This document shows, piece by piece, positions 49,463 to 58,523 of a stretch of DNA of 64,000 nt (position 1 is its first letter; each line of letters begins with the position of its first letter). The position numbers and the translations under genes are program-made. Origin of the DNA: Sphingomonas piscis (lineage in GTDB: Bacteria; Pseudomonadota; Alphaproteobacteria; Sphingomonadales; Sphingomonadaceae); the NCBI RefSeq assembly GCF_011300455.1, contig NZ_CP049869.1:186001-250000 (forward strand). Direction: 5' to 3'. The notes beneath the pieces were generated by a model, which worked only from the letters and a program-made list of their open reading frames with translations, did no database searches and was not told the DNA's origin.

Positions 49463-49472
49463 TCGATTGTCC

Positions 49473-50048
49473 TCAACCGATCGTCACGACTGTCGGCGAC
49501 GTGAATTCATATTCCGGAACCACCAGGTTCAGCGGCGCGGGCCCCTGCCGGATACGGCCGGCTGTGTCGTAGTGGGATCCGTGGCACGGGCAGAAATAGC
49601 CGCCGAACGCGCCACGATTCTCGCCCTCGCCCGTTCCCAGCGGAACGCAGCCCAGGTGGGTGCAAACGCCCAGCGTGATCAGCCAGTTCTGCTTGCCGGG
49701 CTTGGTCCGCTCGGCAAGCGACTGCGGATCGCGAAGGCTGGAGGTCGGCGTCGCGTTGGCGGCCTGGATTTCCTGCGGGGTCAGGTTCCGAACGAATACC
49801 GGCTGCTTGCGCCAAATTGTCTTGATCGCCTGGCCCGGCTGGATCTTGGAAATGTCCACCTCGGTCGACGCCAGCGCCAACACGTCCGCCGGCGGGCCGA
49901 ACTGGGTCACCAGCGGCGCAATGGCGGCGACCGCGCCAACGCCCGCAAAGCTGACCGCGGCAACGTTCAGGAAGTCGCGGCGGCGAACGCCGCCTTCCCC
50001 CTGATGCGCGGTGTCCGGACCCTCTGTGGATTGTTCCAACGTGGCCAT
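49473..50048 (-). CDS. petA: Rieske iron-sulfur protein of the bc1 complex
   Basis: 191 residues from ATG at 50048 (AAGG six bases upstream); a GTG two codons earlier is possible. A twin-arginine-like RRRDFLNVAAVSFAGVG signal anchor precedes the [2Fe-2S] domain with CTHLGC and CPCHGSHYD. First gene of petABC, 10 bp before petB. Confidence 0.96.
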   Translation of the reverse strand: MATLEQSTEGPDTAHQGEGGVRRRDFLNVAAVSFAGVGAVAAIAPLVTQFGPPADVLALASTEVDISKIQPGQAIKTIWRKQPVFVRNLTPQEIQAANATPTSSLRDPQSLAERTKPGKQNWLITLGVCTHLGCVPLGTGEGENRGAFGGYFCPCHGSHYDTAGRIRQGPAPLNLVVPEYEFTSPTVVTIG

Positions 50049-50228
50049 GCTCACCCTTATGATCTTCTGACTTTAGCCCCGCGCCGAAAGGCACGAACGA
50101 GAGGACGCCGTGGTCACCCACGAGCGCTTGGCGCGCCTGATAGCGAGGGCGTGAGGGGCTGCCAAGGGGTTGTGCGGCTTGGATCAAGGTTCTTGCCTGC
50201 CGCTCTCGCTGGCATCATGAGCGCCGCC

Positions 50229-50681
50229 ATGCGGATCGCGCTGTTCGAACCTGAAATCGCCGGCAACGTTGGCGCCGTGCTCCGGCTCGGCGCTTGCTTC
50301 GGCGTGCCCGTCGACCTGATCGAGCCGCTCGGCTTTGAATGGGACGACCGGCGCGTTCGTCGCACCGCCATGGACTATATCGACCATGTCAGCGTAACTC
50401 GCCACGCCTCGTTCGACGCGTTCCGTTCGACGGTCGGCGGGGCACGTCTGATCCTCTTCACCACGAAGGGCAGCGGCTCGGCCTACCAGTTCGCCTACCA
50501 TTCGGACGACGTGTTGCTCTTCGGCAAGGAGAGCGGCGGCGTACCGCCTCAGGTCGCCGAGGCATGCGATGCCCGCGTCCGGATCCCCATTCGGCCGGAA
50601 GTCCGCTCGTTCAACCTTGCCATGTCCGTGGGCCTCGCCATTGGCGAAGCCCTGCGCCAGACTGGAGACTTGCCCGAATGA
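50229..50681 (+). CDS. trmL: tRNA (cytidine(34)-2'-O)-methyltransferase
   Basis: 150 residues, SPOUT fold. MRIALFEPEIAGNVGAVLRL opens the protein; the trefoil-knot region includes FGKESGGVPPQV and VRSFNLAMSVGLAIGEAL. It methylates the wobble base of tRNA-Leu. ATG at 50229 is used; ATG at 50217 would add four residues. Its stop overlaps the hemF start as ATGA. Confidence 0.93.
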   Translation: MRIALFEPEIAGNVGAVLRLGACFGVPVDLIEPLGFEWDDRRVRRTAMDYIDHVSVTRHASFDAFRSTVGGARLILFTTKGSGSAYQFAYHSDDVLLFGKESGGVPPQVAEACDARVRIPIRPEVRSFNLAMSVGLAIGEALRQTGDLPE

Positions 50682-51541
50682 AGCCGCTCGACGATCAGCA
50701 ACAGGCTGCCCGGACCTGGTTTGAAACCCTGCGCAACCGCATCTGCGCCGAGTTCGAGGCGATCGAGCGGGAGGCCGGCAGCGACGCGGCGTTTGCCTAC
50801 ATTCCTTGGGACCGCGAGGATCCCAGCGGCGGGCCCGGGGGCGGCGGCGTTCGCGGCCAGATGAACGGCAAGGTATTCGAGAAGGTCGGCGTCAATGTCT
50901 CTACGGTCGGCGGCACCTTTTCGCCCGAGTTTGCTAAGTCGATCCCGGGTGCCGACGAAGATCCTAGCTTCTTCGCCACCGGCATCAGTCTGGTGGCGCA
51001 CATGGCCAACCCGCATGTTCCAGCGGTCCACATGAACACCCGTTTCCTGTGCACGACCAGGCGCTGGTTCGGCGGCGGAGCGGACCTCAATCCCGCGCTC
51101 CCCAATGACGAGGATACCGACGCTTTCCACGCCCGCCTTCGGGCGGCCTGCGCCGCCTACGATCCAACCTTCTACCCGCGCTTTGCGAAGTGGGCGGAGG
51201 AATATTTCTGGATTCCTCACCGCAATCGCGCCCGCGGCGTCGGCGGCATCTTCTATGACCATCTCTACTGTGAGGAGCCCGGCGCAGGCGCGACCTTTGA
51301 CGAGAATTTTGCCTTCACCCGCGATGTGGGTCAGGCCCTTCTCGACATCTTCCCACAAATCGTCCGCAAGCGGATGAACGAACCATATTCCGACGCCGAC
51401 CTTCAGGCCTTGCTGGAGTTTCGCGGCCGCTACGTCGAGTTCAACCTGCTCTATGACCGCGGCACGCTGTTCGGTCTCAAGACCGGCGGCAACATCGACG
51501 CGATCCTGATGAGCCTGCCGCCGTTGGCCCGCTGGTCCTGA
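50678..51541 (+). CDS. hemF: Oxygen-dependent coproporphyrinogen III oxidase
   Basis: 287 residues. Typical segments are FEKVGVNVSTVGGTF, VPAVHMNTRFLCTT, WFGGGADLNPAL, RGVGGIFYDHL and GRYVEFNLLYDRGTLFGLKTGG. It makes protoporphyrinogen IX using O2 in haem synthesis. Translationally coupled to trmL, and near the petABC genes that need haem. Confidence 0.96.
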   Translation: MKPLDDQQQAARTWFETLRNRICAEFEAIEREAGSDAAFAYIPWDREDPSGGPGGGGVRGQMNGKVFEKVGVNVSTVGGTFSPEFAKSIPGADEDPSFFATGISLVAHMANPHVPAVHMNTRFLCTTRRWFGGGADLNPALPNDEDTDAFHARLRAACAAYDPTFYPRFAKWAEEYFWIPHRNRARGVGGIFYDHLYCEEPGAGATFDENFAFTRDVGQALLDIFPQIVRKRMNEPYSDADLQALLEFRGRYVEFNLLYDRGTLFGLKTGGNIDAILMSLPPLARWS

Positions 51542-51543
51542 CT

Positions 51544-52341
51544 TCAGCGGGTGTGCGGGACGCTGACCTCGCCTCCGGCCTCACCCGACAGCTGCGCATA
51601 GAGCCGCGCGAGCATGACGACGAAGATGAGGGTGACGGCGGCGCTTGCCGATTGACTAAGCGTCGAGACCAGCAACACGCCAACGCTGAAGCCTTTGACG
51701 CCGCCAAGTGCCAGTTGCGCGATCACCGATGAAACGGCGGTCGCCGCGGCAACCACCACAAGCAGCGACAAACCGTATAGAAGTGCAAAGGCGAACAGGC
51801 GGAACCAATTGCCGCGGGTCATGCTCCAACTGCGCTTGACCAAGTGAATGGGCCCGCCGCCTTCACCGGCCGCCGCCGGCTGCACCATAGCCATCCGCAC
51901 GCCAAGGAAGATGAACAGCGGAAAGGCAATCAGCGACAGCAGGGCAACGGTCGGCGGGATTTTCGTGGGATCGTTTCCTGCACGAAGCAGGAAGGAGCCG
52001 ATCAGCAGAAATGGCCAGGCCCAGAGCAGCCAGGCGGCAAGAAGGCTGGGCAGCCGCCGAAATCCGAGGCCAATTGCCGAGCCGACGCTGCTGCCCCGAT
52101 GCAGAACCAAGGACATAAGGGCCAGTTGGCCCGCCACCGTCAGCAACAGGGCCACCAGGACCACGATCGCTGCGCCCGAGGATTGCGGTGCCATCTGACC
52201 GCCGGTCGCGGCGCGGACCAGGTCGGAAACTATTCCTGGCAGTACCAGCAGCGCCAGAGCGACGCTGACCAGCAGCCGGCTGTCGCGCGAAAGGGTTGCG
52301 CGCGTATCGTCCCAGGCTTTCGAAAGTGAAGCGCGAACCAT
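51544..52341 (-). CDS. Polytopic membrane protein, GDPD-anchor/YciC-like
   Basis: 265 residues with about six hydrophobic helices (for example [51 protein letters not shown]). The pattern, with ILKRSW-like [18 protein letters not shown] before helix 4, resembles the membrane domain found with glycerophosphodiester phosphodiesterases. Function unknown. Convergent with hemF, 2 bp apart. Confidence 0.75.
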   Translation of the reverse strand: MVRASLSKAWDDTRATLSRDSRLLVSVALALLVLPGIVSDLVRAATGGQMAPQSSGAAIVVLVALLLTVAGQLALMSLVLHRGSSVGSAIGLGFRRLPSLLAAWLLWAWPFLLIGSFLLRAGNDPTKIPPTVALLSLIAFPLFIFLGVRMAMVQPAAAGEGGGPIHLVKRSWSMTRGNWFRLFAFALLYGLSLLVVVAAATAVSSVIAQLALGGVKGFSVGVLLVSTLSQSASAAVTLIFVVMLARLYAQLSGEAGGEVSVPHTR

Positions 52342-52439
52342 TTTTGCTCCTCAAGGCAAATCCGCCCGCCTTATGCGGTTGCTGGCTCGCCTTCGCAATT
52401 GTCTTGCCGTCATCCATCGCCGACGCCATCTCGCCTCCG

Positions 52440-53101
52440 ATGGAGACGATTGACGGCATCGAATGGAAACTCGGGCCCGGGCTTACGCCCTATCCGGATG
52501 CTTTGTCCTTCATGGAGCAGCGCGCGGCCGCGATCCGCGATGGGACGGAGTCCGAGTGCGTCTGGCTTGTCGAGCATCCGCCTTTATTTACCGCCGGCAC
52601 CAGCGCCGCTCCGGCCGAACTGTTCAACCCGCTCGGCTTTCCCGTCTTTGAGGCCGGGCGCGGCGGCCGCTACACCTATCATGGCCCGGCCAGCGCGTCG
52701 GCTATCTGATGCTTGACCTCGACAAGCGGCGCAAGGACATCCGCCGCTTCGTTCATGCGCTCGAAGGCTGGATGATCGGCGCTCTTGCCAACCTCGGCGT
52801 CGACGCCCATCGTGCACCCGGCCGCATCGGCATTTGGACTGGCGATGGTCCGGCGGAGGCAAAGATCGCCGCGCTCGGCATCAGGGTAAAGCGATGGGTC
52901 ACGCTTCACGGCTTCTCGATCAACGTCTCGCCCGACCTAGCGCATTTCGGCGGCATCGTCCCGTGCGGGATATCCGAATTCGGCGTAACCTCACTTCGAA
53001 AGCTTGGCCGGGACGTGTCGATGTCAAGGGTCGATGCTGCCCTGAAGGTAAGGTTTTCGTCGTTTCTCAATGACTTGTGCTCAGGAGACAAAGTGTCTTG
53101 A
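52440..53101 (+). pseudogene. lipB: Octanoyl-ACP:protein N-octanoyltransferase, apparent frameshift
   Basis: The N-terminal part from ATG at 52440 ([18 protein letters not shown]) has [16 protein letters not shown] and [10 protein letters not shown], then goes out of frame and stops at 52709. With one more G in the CCCGG at 52685-52689 it reads [20 protein letters not shown] and continues through [22 protein letters not shown] and GIVPCGI, the catalytic Lys and Cys of LipB, to 53101. About 220 residues restored. It attaches octanoate for lipoylation; GcvH in this window is a client. Confidence 0.85.
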
Positions 53102-53184
53102 TGCTCCGTAACGCATCAGACATAAGTGTGCGCGATTTGCGATGCGGTTCCTCCGCTGCAGATCACATAAAAAGGGAGTTTTGA

Positions 53185-53427
53185 ATGCGTGCTCTTATCC
53201 TGGTCGCCGGTGCGGCCCTGGCGGTTTCGGCTTGCAGCAGCAACGAGTCCGCTGACAACACGATGGACGTCAACACCATCGAAGCCAACACGATCGTGAC
53301 CGACGCCAACACCGTCGATCTGAACGCGATGGATGCGAACATGTCCATGGACGCGAACACCGCCAATGCGGTTGCGACCGACCTGACGACGAACGAAGCC
53401 GACGCGAACCTCGCCAACGGCATGTAA
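53185..53427 (+). CDS. Small Asn/Asp/Thr-rich lipoprotein
   Basis: 80 residues. Lipoprotein signal MRALILVAGAALAVSAC, then a low-complexity stretch rich in DANT/DVNT repeats and poor in Lys and Arg, with no aromatic residues. SD AAGGGAG is upstream. A strong terminator follows, and a similar small lipoprotein gene comes next. No known family recognised. Confidence 0.75.
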   Translation: MRALILVAGAALAVSACSSNESADNTMDVNTIEANTIVTDANTVDLNAMDANMSMDANTANAVATDLTTNEADANLANGM

Positions 53428-53469
53428 TTGGCTGGCGGCTTCCCTGTGGAGCCGCCGCCGAGTTAAGGA

Positions 53470-53499
53470 GGCCGTCGGGTTCGCCCGGCGGCCTTTTTT
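53470..53499 (+). terminator. Rho-independent terminator
   Basis: GGCCGTCGGG-TTCG-CCCGGCGGCC with a stable tetraloop, followed by TTTTTT. Terminates the small lipoprotein gene. Confidence 0.88.
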
Positions 53500-53527
53500 A
53501 TCGCCTGAAAATTGGATTGATCTCCCG

Positions 53528-53782
53528 ATGCGCAACTATCCCCTTATCGTCGCCGCCGCGGCCCTACTTTGTGCTTGCGGCAAGAAGGACCCCGCCGAGC
53601 AGACGGCCAATGCGTCGACCGGCGTGACTGCCGAAAGTTTCGCCGGGAGCGATACGACGGCGATCGACGCGGCTACGGGTGCGGACGCCAACATGGCCGC
53701 GGATGTGCAATATAACGACGAGGCGCTCGACGCGCTGATGAACGAGGCATCGGAAGAGGATGCCGTCGCCAACGAAGATTAA
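53528..53782 (+). CDS. Small acidic lipoprotein
   Basis: 84 residues. Signal MRNYPLIVAAAALLCAC followed by GKKDPAEQTANAST and an Ala/Asp/Glu-rich tail. Resembles the preceding gene in size, signal and composition, so probably a diverged paralogue. Convergent with queE, overlapping 4 bp. Confidence 0.72.
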   Translation: MRNYPLIVAAAALLCACGKKDPAEQTANASTGVTAESFAGSDTTAIDAATGADANMAADVQYNDEALDALMNEASEEDAVANED

Positions 53783-54411
53783 GGCAGCCCCACCACCTTG
53801 TGCGCCTGCAGCGACAGGCGCCACCGCGGCCTCTCCATCGCCAGCCGGATCGCAGCCTTCATCGCTCCGGCACGGTCGGCTCCGTCCATCGGCTGAACCA
53901 GGAAGTGATCGAACTCCCAGCCTTCGATCTTGGCCGGATCGATCCCTGCCTGCGGCCAGACCAGCTTGAGCTCGTTGCCGCTGCGCTGCACCACCTCGGT
54001 TCCGGCTTTTGGGCTGACGCATAGCCAGTCGAGCGCCGCCACCGCGGGCAAGGTCCCGTTGCTTTCCGCCGCAACGCGAAAGCCGCGATCGTGCAAAGCA
54101 TCAACCAGTGCCCGATCGAGCTGAAGCATCGGCTCACCGCCCGTGATCACCACCAGCCGCCGCTCCCCGCCTTCGCCCCACATCCACTCGACATGGGCGG
54201 CAAGCGCCTCCGCATCGGTAAACTTGCCCCCGCCCTCACCGTCCGTTCCGACGAAATCGGTATCGCAGAAGGTGCATTGAGCCATCGCCCGGTCCTGCTC
54301 GCGCCCCGACCATAGGTTGCAGCCCGCAAACCGCAGAAACACCGCGCGGCTTCCCGATTGGACGCCTTCCCCCTGCAGCGTCAGGAAACATTCCTTGACG
54401 GCATAGGTCAT
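53779..54411 (-). CDS. queE: 7-carboxy-7-deazaguanine synthase
   Basis: 210 residues from ATG at 54411. Radical SAM enzyme with a spaced cluster motif: Cys in RFAGCNLWSG, then CTFC in AQCTFCDTDF, the long-gap variant seen in proteobacteria. VVITGGEPMLQLD is the GGE motif. It contracts CPH4 to CDG in queuosine synthesis. The start overlaps the queC stop as ATGA. Confidence 0.94.
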   Translation of the reverse strand: MTYAVKECFLTLQGEGVQSGSRAVFLRFAGCNLWSGREQDRAMAQCTFCDTDFVGTDGEGGGKFTDAEALAAHVEWMWGEGGERRLVVITGGEPMLQLDRALVDALHDRGFRVAAESNGTLPAVAALDWLCVSPKAGTEVVQRSGNELKLVWPQAGIDPAKIEGWEFDHFLVQPMDGADRAGAMKAAIRLAMERPRWRLSLQAHKVVGLP

Positions 54412-55082
54412 TGGTAACGGGTCGGATCGGGCAAGCACGCTTCCTCGAAGCCCTTGGCCCGCAGGCGGCAGGCATCGCACAGGCCGCAGGCGGCGCCATC
54501 GACGGCCGGGTCGTAGCAGCTGTGGCTCAGCCCGGCATCGAGTCCCAATCGCGCTGCCTCCCTCGCAATGTCCGCTTTGCTCATGTTCTGAAGCGGCGCA
54601 TGGATGGTGAAGGAATCACCCTCGACCCCCGCCTTGGTGGCGAGGTTGGCGACGGCCTCAAACCCGCTGATGAACTCCGGCCGGCAATCGGGATAGCCTG
54701 AATAATCGAGCGCGTTCACTCCGATGAACAGGTCGCGCGCCCCTGCCGCCTCCGCCCAGCCCAGTGCCAAGCTGAGGAAGATGGTGTTGCGTGCCGGCAC
54801 ATAAGTCACCGGAATCCCGGGTGCGACCCCCTCCTTCGGCACGGCCATGTCGCCCGTCAGCGCCGAGCCGCCGAACGCCCGAAGGTCCAGCGGAAGGACG
54901 ATGTGGCGATCGGAAAGCTGGGCAGCGATCGTCTTCGCCGCTTCAAGCTCGGCACGGTGGCGCTGATTATAATCGATGGTGAGCGCCAGGACGGAAAAGC
55001 CCGCCTCGCGCGCCAAGCCGGCGCAAACCATTGAGTCCAGCCCGCCGGACAAAAGGACCACCGCTGTTCGTCGCGCTCGCAT
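54408..55082 (-). CDS. queC: 7-cyano-7-deazaguanine synthase
   Basis: 224 residues from ATG at 55082 (a GTG two codons upstream is possible). PP-loop SGGLDSMVCAGLA binds ATP; PARNTIFLSLALGWAE and the C-terminal zinc cysteines (SCYDP, CGLCDACRLR) are typical. It converts CDG to preQ0. No preQ1 riboswitch was recognised upstream. Confidence 0.95.
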   Translation of the reverse strand: MRARRTAVVLLSGGLDSMVCAGLAREAGFSVLALTIDYNQRHRAELEAAKTIAAQLSDRHIVLPLDLRAFGGSALTGDMAVPKEGVAPGIPVTYVPARNTIFLSLALGWAEAAGARDLFIGVNALDYSGYPDCRPEFISGFEAVANLATKAGVEGDSFTIHAPLQNMSKADIAREAARLGLDAGLSHSCYDPAVDGAACGLCDACRLRAKGFEEACLPDPTRYQ

Positions 55083-55114
55083 CGTCACCGACGCGCTCTA
55101 ACCCCCGCATTCAC

Positions 55115-55212
55115 CAAAAAGAAGGGCCGCCCGAAGGCGGCCCAGTCTAGGAACGCTAGGCGCTCCCTTTGGGAGGAAAGCGTGCCGGAGACGGCACATC
55201 CAACCGCTTAGC
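55115..55212 (-). ncRNA. Candidate small RNA or structured 3' UTR ending in a terminator
   Basis: On the minus strand a run of compact stems lies between the DUF3617-like gene and queC: GTGCC-GTCTCC-GGCAC, then CTCCC-AAA-GGGAG preceded by TTTC, and last a strong terminator GGGCCGCC-TTC-GGGCGGCCC with TTCTTTTT (55116-55143). Two loops or arms expose TCTCC/CCTCCC, complementary to Shine-Dalgarno sequences, a pattern of trans-acting sRNAs. It could equally be only the 3' end of the upstream mRNA. No promoter was identified. Confidence 0.35.
55116..55143 (-). terminator. Rho-independent terminator upstream of queC
   Basis: Minus strand: GGGCCGCC-TTCG-GGCGGCCC then TTCTTTTT. It ends transcription coming from the DUF3617-like gene (and the candidate sRNA). 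Confidence 0.85.
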
Positions 55213-55233
55213 CCAACATGGTTAAACAGACGC

Positions 55234-55620
55234 TTAATAACCCGGGCAGCCACCGATCCTGCGTGCCTGCATCACGAAGTGAAAGGGCAGACCGCGCGAA
55301 ATGCCCTGCGTATCGATGCGCAGCGAGCGCGGGGTGATCACCGTCACCTCGCTTCGTCCGAAACCGCCGCTCGGACAATTGTACTGGAGCACGGTCGTGT
55401 CGCCGCTCTGGCTGACCACGGTGCGCGGACAGGCCTCGCCGCGATGTTCGAATTGTGTGATCGTGCGGGTCGAAAAGCATTGCCTGACAGGCGCCTGCCC
55501 CGGAATGCCCGACACTTCCCACAAGCCGCCGGGTATTTGCGCCAGGCGCGGCAGCGGCGTCGCGGCCACCACCAATGTCGCCCCGACGCACACTGCCAAA
55601 TACTTTAAACCCCGGCCCAC
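55234..55620 (-). CDS. DUF3617-like secreted protein
   Basis: 128 residues with a signal peptide (YLAVCVGATLVVAATPL). The mature part has GGLWEVSG, CFSTRTITQFEHRGEAC and LQYNCPSGGFGRSEV, the pattern of DUF3617 periplasmic proteins, with conserved cysteines probably in disulfides. Function unknown. Confidence 0.75.
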   Translation of the reverse strand: MGRGLKYLAVCVGATLVVAATPLPRLAQIPGGLWEVSGIPGQAPVRQCFSTRTITQFEHRGEACPRTVVSQSGDTTVLQYNCPSGGFGRSEVTVITPRSLRIDTQGISRGLPFHFVMQARRIGGCPGY

Positions 55621-55668
55621 GACTCGCTTATACCACAGCTAAAGTGCGGGTGAAGTTAAGCCGAACAA

Positions 55669-56571
55669 TCAACCGAGCTCAGCCGGATCGATCGGGAAGT
55701 TGCTGGAACAAAAGGCGCAATCAACCCGGATCAAACCATCATCACCAACCATGGCCGACCGTTCGTCCTCCGGAAAACGGGCAATGACGGATCGAACATA
55801 GTCATTGTCGCAGCGGCAACCCTTGCTCAGCCGCTGCGCATCCAGGGTCCGCACTTCCTCTTCTTCATGGAACAGCCGCCAGATCAGCTCGTCCAGCGGA
55901 AGCTTCTGATCGGTCAGCTCCTCAGGCTTCACGGAGCCGCCAAGGATGGCGACGTGCGGCCAGTCAGGGTGATCAAGGCGCGTGTGAAGCCGCTCCCGGC
56001 CCTCCTCGCCCTCGGGAAGATGCTGGAGCAAAAGGCCGCCTCCGACCCACTTGCCGTCCCGCTTCTCGACCGCCAACCGTGCCAGGCTCGGAATCTGTTC
56101 GGACTGGGAGAAATAGCTTTGCGCCGCGTCGGCCAGGCTGTTGCCCTCAAGCGGAACGATCCCCTGGTAACGCTCGTCCGTCGCGGGCTGGTCGAAGGTT
56201 ATCGCCAGATAACCCTTGCCGAACAGCTCGGGCAGCTTCGGATTGACCGAAATGTCGGCCAGCCGCTCGCGGTCGTGCCGCACGTAGCCACGCAGTTCGC
56301 CGCCCAGATAATCGCAGACCAGCAAGTCGACGATCCCGCCCTCCGTCTGCGCCTGCAGCGTCATCTGCCCGCCCGGATCCTTCAGCAACGAGCCTAGAAG
56401 CGCGGTGAGCGTCAGCGCTTCCGCAAGCAGCTTCTCGATGGCCGGCGGATAGCCGTGGTTGGCAAGCACCGCGTCCAGCACCGGCCCGAGCCGGGCGATG
56501 CGCCCACGGGCGTTGCGCGAAGGAATGGTGACGCCGAGAACGACGTCCGTGTTGAGCTCAACTGTCTGCAT
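55669..56571 (-). CDS. hslO: Redox-regulated holdase chaperone Hsp33
   Basis: 300 residues. The C-terminal zinc switch is CRCDNDYV and VDCAFCSSNF. N-terminal RGRIARLGPVLDAVL and GGQMTLQAQTEGGIVDLLVCDYLGGELRGY are typical. Oxidation releases zinc and activates the chaperone. It lies 36 bp after argD on the same strand. Confidence 0.95.
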   Translation of the reverse strand: MQTVELNTDVVLGVTIPSRNARGRIARLGPVLDAVLANHGYPPAIEKLLAEALTLTALLGSLLKDPGGQMTLQAQTEGGIVDLLVCDYLGGELRGYVRHDRERLADISVNPKLPELFGKGYLAITFDQPATDERYQGIVPLEGNSLADAAQSYFSQSEQIPSLARLAVEKRDGKWVGGGLLLQHLPEGEEGRERLHTRLDHPDWPHVAILGGSVKPEELTDQKLPLDELIWRLFHEEEEVRTLDAQRLSKGCRCDNDYVRSVIARFPEDERSAMVGDDGLIRVDCAFCSSNFPIDPAELG

Positions 56572-56607
56572 CGCGCCAAGATAGGAAGGCGCCCTTCGGC
56601 CAACAAG

Positions 56608-57795
56608 CTATGCCGCCGCGGGCACCTCATAGTCGGCCGCAGCGGCCGACAGGCCGTCGACGAACTCGCGAATATGGCTCTCTTCGATGACCAGCGGCGG
56701 CAGCACACGCATGACATTGTCGCCCGCGGCCACAGTCAGAATACCGCGCTCGCGCAGGTAGGTGACGAACGCCCGGCTATCGGTCTTCATTTTAATGCCG
56801 AGCATCAGGCCCATGCCGCGAACGCTCTCGAACAATTGATCGTGGTTCGGGATCATCTGCTCCAACGCGGACCGCAGCCGCTCACCCGTTGCACGAACGC
56901 TGGCCATGAACTCGTCGTTCGCCACCACGTCGAGCACCGCCTGCCCCGCCGCCATCGCCAGCGGATTGCCGCCGTAGGTAGAGCCATGAGTGCCGATGAC
57001 CATTCCGGCCGCGGCCTTTTCGGTCGCAAGGCAGGCACCCATCGGGAAGCCGCCGCCGATGCCCTTCGCAGTCGCCATGATGTCGGGTTCCACGCCATAT
57101 TGCTCATAGGCATAGAGCGTGCCGGTGCGCGCGACGCCGCACTGCACCTCGTCGAACACCAGCATCAGGTCCTTCTCGTCACACACCTGCCGGAGGCCTT
57201 TGATGAAGCTCTGGCTGGCAGGCTTGATCCCTCCCTCGCCCTGCACCGGCTCCAGCAGGAAACCCGCCGTATTGTCGTCAACGGCAGCCAAGGCCGCATC
57301 CAAATTGTCGAACTCGACGACCGTGAAACCTTCCAGCAGCGGCGCGAAGCCGTCACGCAGCTTGGGCTGATCGGTGGCGCTGATCGTGGCCATGGTCCGG
57401 CCATGAAAGGCGTTGGTGAAGGTGATGAGCGTATGCTTGTGCGCATTGCCCTTCGCATGATGGTAGCGCCGCGCCGTCTTGATCGCGCATTCGACCGCTT
57501 CCGCGCCCGAGTTGGTGAAGAACACCGTATCAGCAAAGGTAAGGTCGATCAGCCGCTGCGCCAGCGCTTCCCCCTGCGGGCTGCCGTACAGGTTCGACAC
57601 ATGGATCAGCGTCGCTGCCTGCTCCTGGATCGCCTTGGTGAGGTGCGGGTGCCCGTGGCCGAGCAAGTTCACCGCGATGCCCGACGCAAAGTCGAGATAA
57701 CGCTCGCCATTCTCACCGATCAGGTAAGCACCCTCGCCTCGCACCGGCCGCACCGGTGAGCGCGGGTAGACGGGCATAAGGGGCGTAATGGCCAT
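56608..57795 (-). CDS. argD: Acetylornithine aminotransferase
   Basis: 395 residues from ATG at 57795 (MAITPLMPVYPRSPV). Class III PLP aminotransferase: FTNSGAEAVECAIKTARRYH, FHGRTMATISAT, LVFDEVQCGVARTG and the PLP Lys in IMATAKGIGGGFPMGA. It acts in arginine (and possibly lysine) synthesis. Followed by hslO; argF, often between the two in related genomes, is absent. Confidence 0.93.
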   Translation of the reverse strand: MAITPLMPVYPRSPVRPVRGEGAYLIGENGERYLDFASGIAVNLLGHGHPHLTKAIQEQAATLIHVSNLYGSPQGEALAQRLIDLTFADTVFFTNSGAEAVECAIKTARRYHHAKGNAHKHTLITFTNAFHGRTMATISATDQPKLRDGFAPLLEGFTVVEFDNLDAALAAVDDNTAGFLLEPVQGEGGIKPASQSFIKGLRQVCDEKDLMLVFDEVQCGVARTGTLYAYEQYGVEPDIMATAKGIGGGFPMGACLATEKAAAGMVIGTHGSTYGGNPLAMAAGQAVLDVVANDEFMASVRATGERLRSALEQMIPNHDQLFESVRGMGLMLGIKMKTDSRAFVTYLRERGILTVAAGDNVMRVLPPLVIEESHIREFVDGLSAAAADYEVPAAA

Positions 57796-57873
57796 GGGTG
57801 TGGCTCCTGATCTTGGGTTGCGAGAAAGCGGCTCCCCCACCGCTCGGCCGGGCTATAGCCAGCACGCCGTCAA

Positions 57874-57908
57874 AGGAAAAGGCGCCCCGGATTTCTCCGG
57901 AGCGCCTT
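57874..57908 (-). terminator. Rho-independent terminator
   Basis: Minus strand AAGGCGCTCCGGA with loop GAAA and TCCGGGGCGCCTT, one bulge, followed by TTCCTTTG. It follows the small periplasmic protein gene. Confidence 0.75.
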
Positions 57909-57929
57909 CCCTTGAGCTAAAGCCGGAGC

Positions 57930-58400
57930 TTAGCCGGGCCAGCGGCCGCGGTCGTCTTCGCGGCGGTCGTCCCGTCCGTCACGGTCGCGGTCGACATAAC
58001 CGTTGCGGTAGCGCTGGTCGCCCCAACCGCCGCGTCCGTCGTTGGCATCACGCATCACTCGATATTCGATGCGCTGGATGCGCTGCTCGATATTCGCATA
58101 TTCGCGCGGGTTGATGCCGTTGCGACCCGAGTTCCACAGGCGGCGCTCAAGGTCACGAGCATCGTCGCGAAGCTTGCGGGCTTCCTTGTTGCTCAGCACG
58201 TTGCGGCGATCCATCATATCGATGCGGCGCTGCAGGTTGTTGACGCGGGCCTGCAGGCTGCGGACCTGGCCGTAATTGTTGTAGCCATAAGCGTTGCCGT
58301 ACGGCGCACGCTGCGGCTGCGGATAATATTGGGCCGAAGCCGGGGCAGCGACCGCGAGAGCCGAAGCGGCTGTGGCGGCGGCGATCAGTAACTTACGCAT
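57930..58400 (-). CDS. Periplasmic coiled-coil protein of unknown function
   Basis: 156 residues from ATG at 58400 behind GGAGAG. Signal peptide MRKLLIAAATAASALAVAAPASAQ, a short Tyr/Asn/Gly-rich segment, a coiled coil (VRSLQARVNNLQRRIDMMDRR to IEQRIQRIEYRVM) and a disordered Asp/Arg-rich tail. Common in sphingomonads; role unknown. Confidence 0.78.
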   Translation of the reverse strand: MRKLLIAAATAASALAVAAPASAQYYPQPQRAPYGNAYGYNNYGQVRSLQARVNNLQRRIDMMDRRNVLSNKEARKLRDDARDLERRLWNSGRNGINPREYANIEQRIQRIEYRVMRDANDGRGGWGDQRYRNGYVDRDRDGRDDRREDDRGRWPG

Positions 58401-58523
58401 CTTGGCTCTCCTTGATGAGCTGACTTGATGCGACAAGCTCTACGCCGTGCGCTTTGTTACAGGCCTGAACGCCCCCGTTATGAAACGTTCAACTTCGTAA
58501 ACGAGCTAAGTCCCTGAACATAT

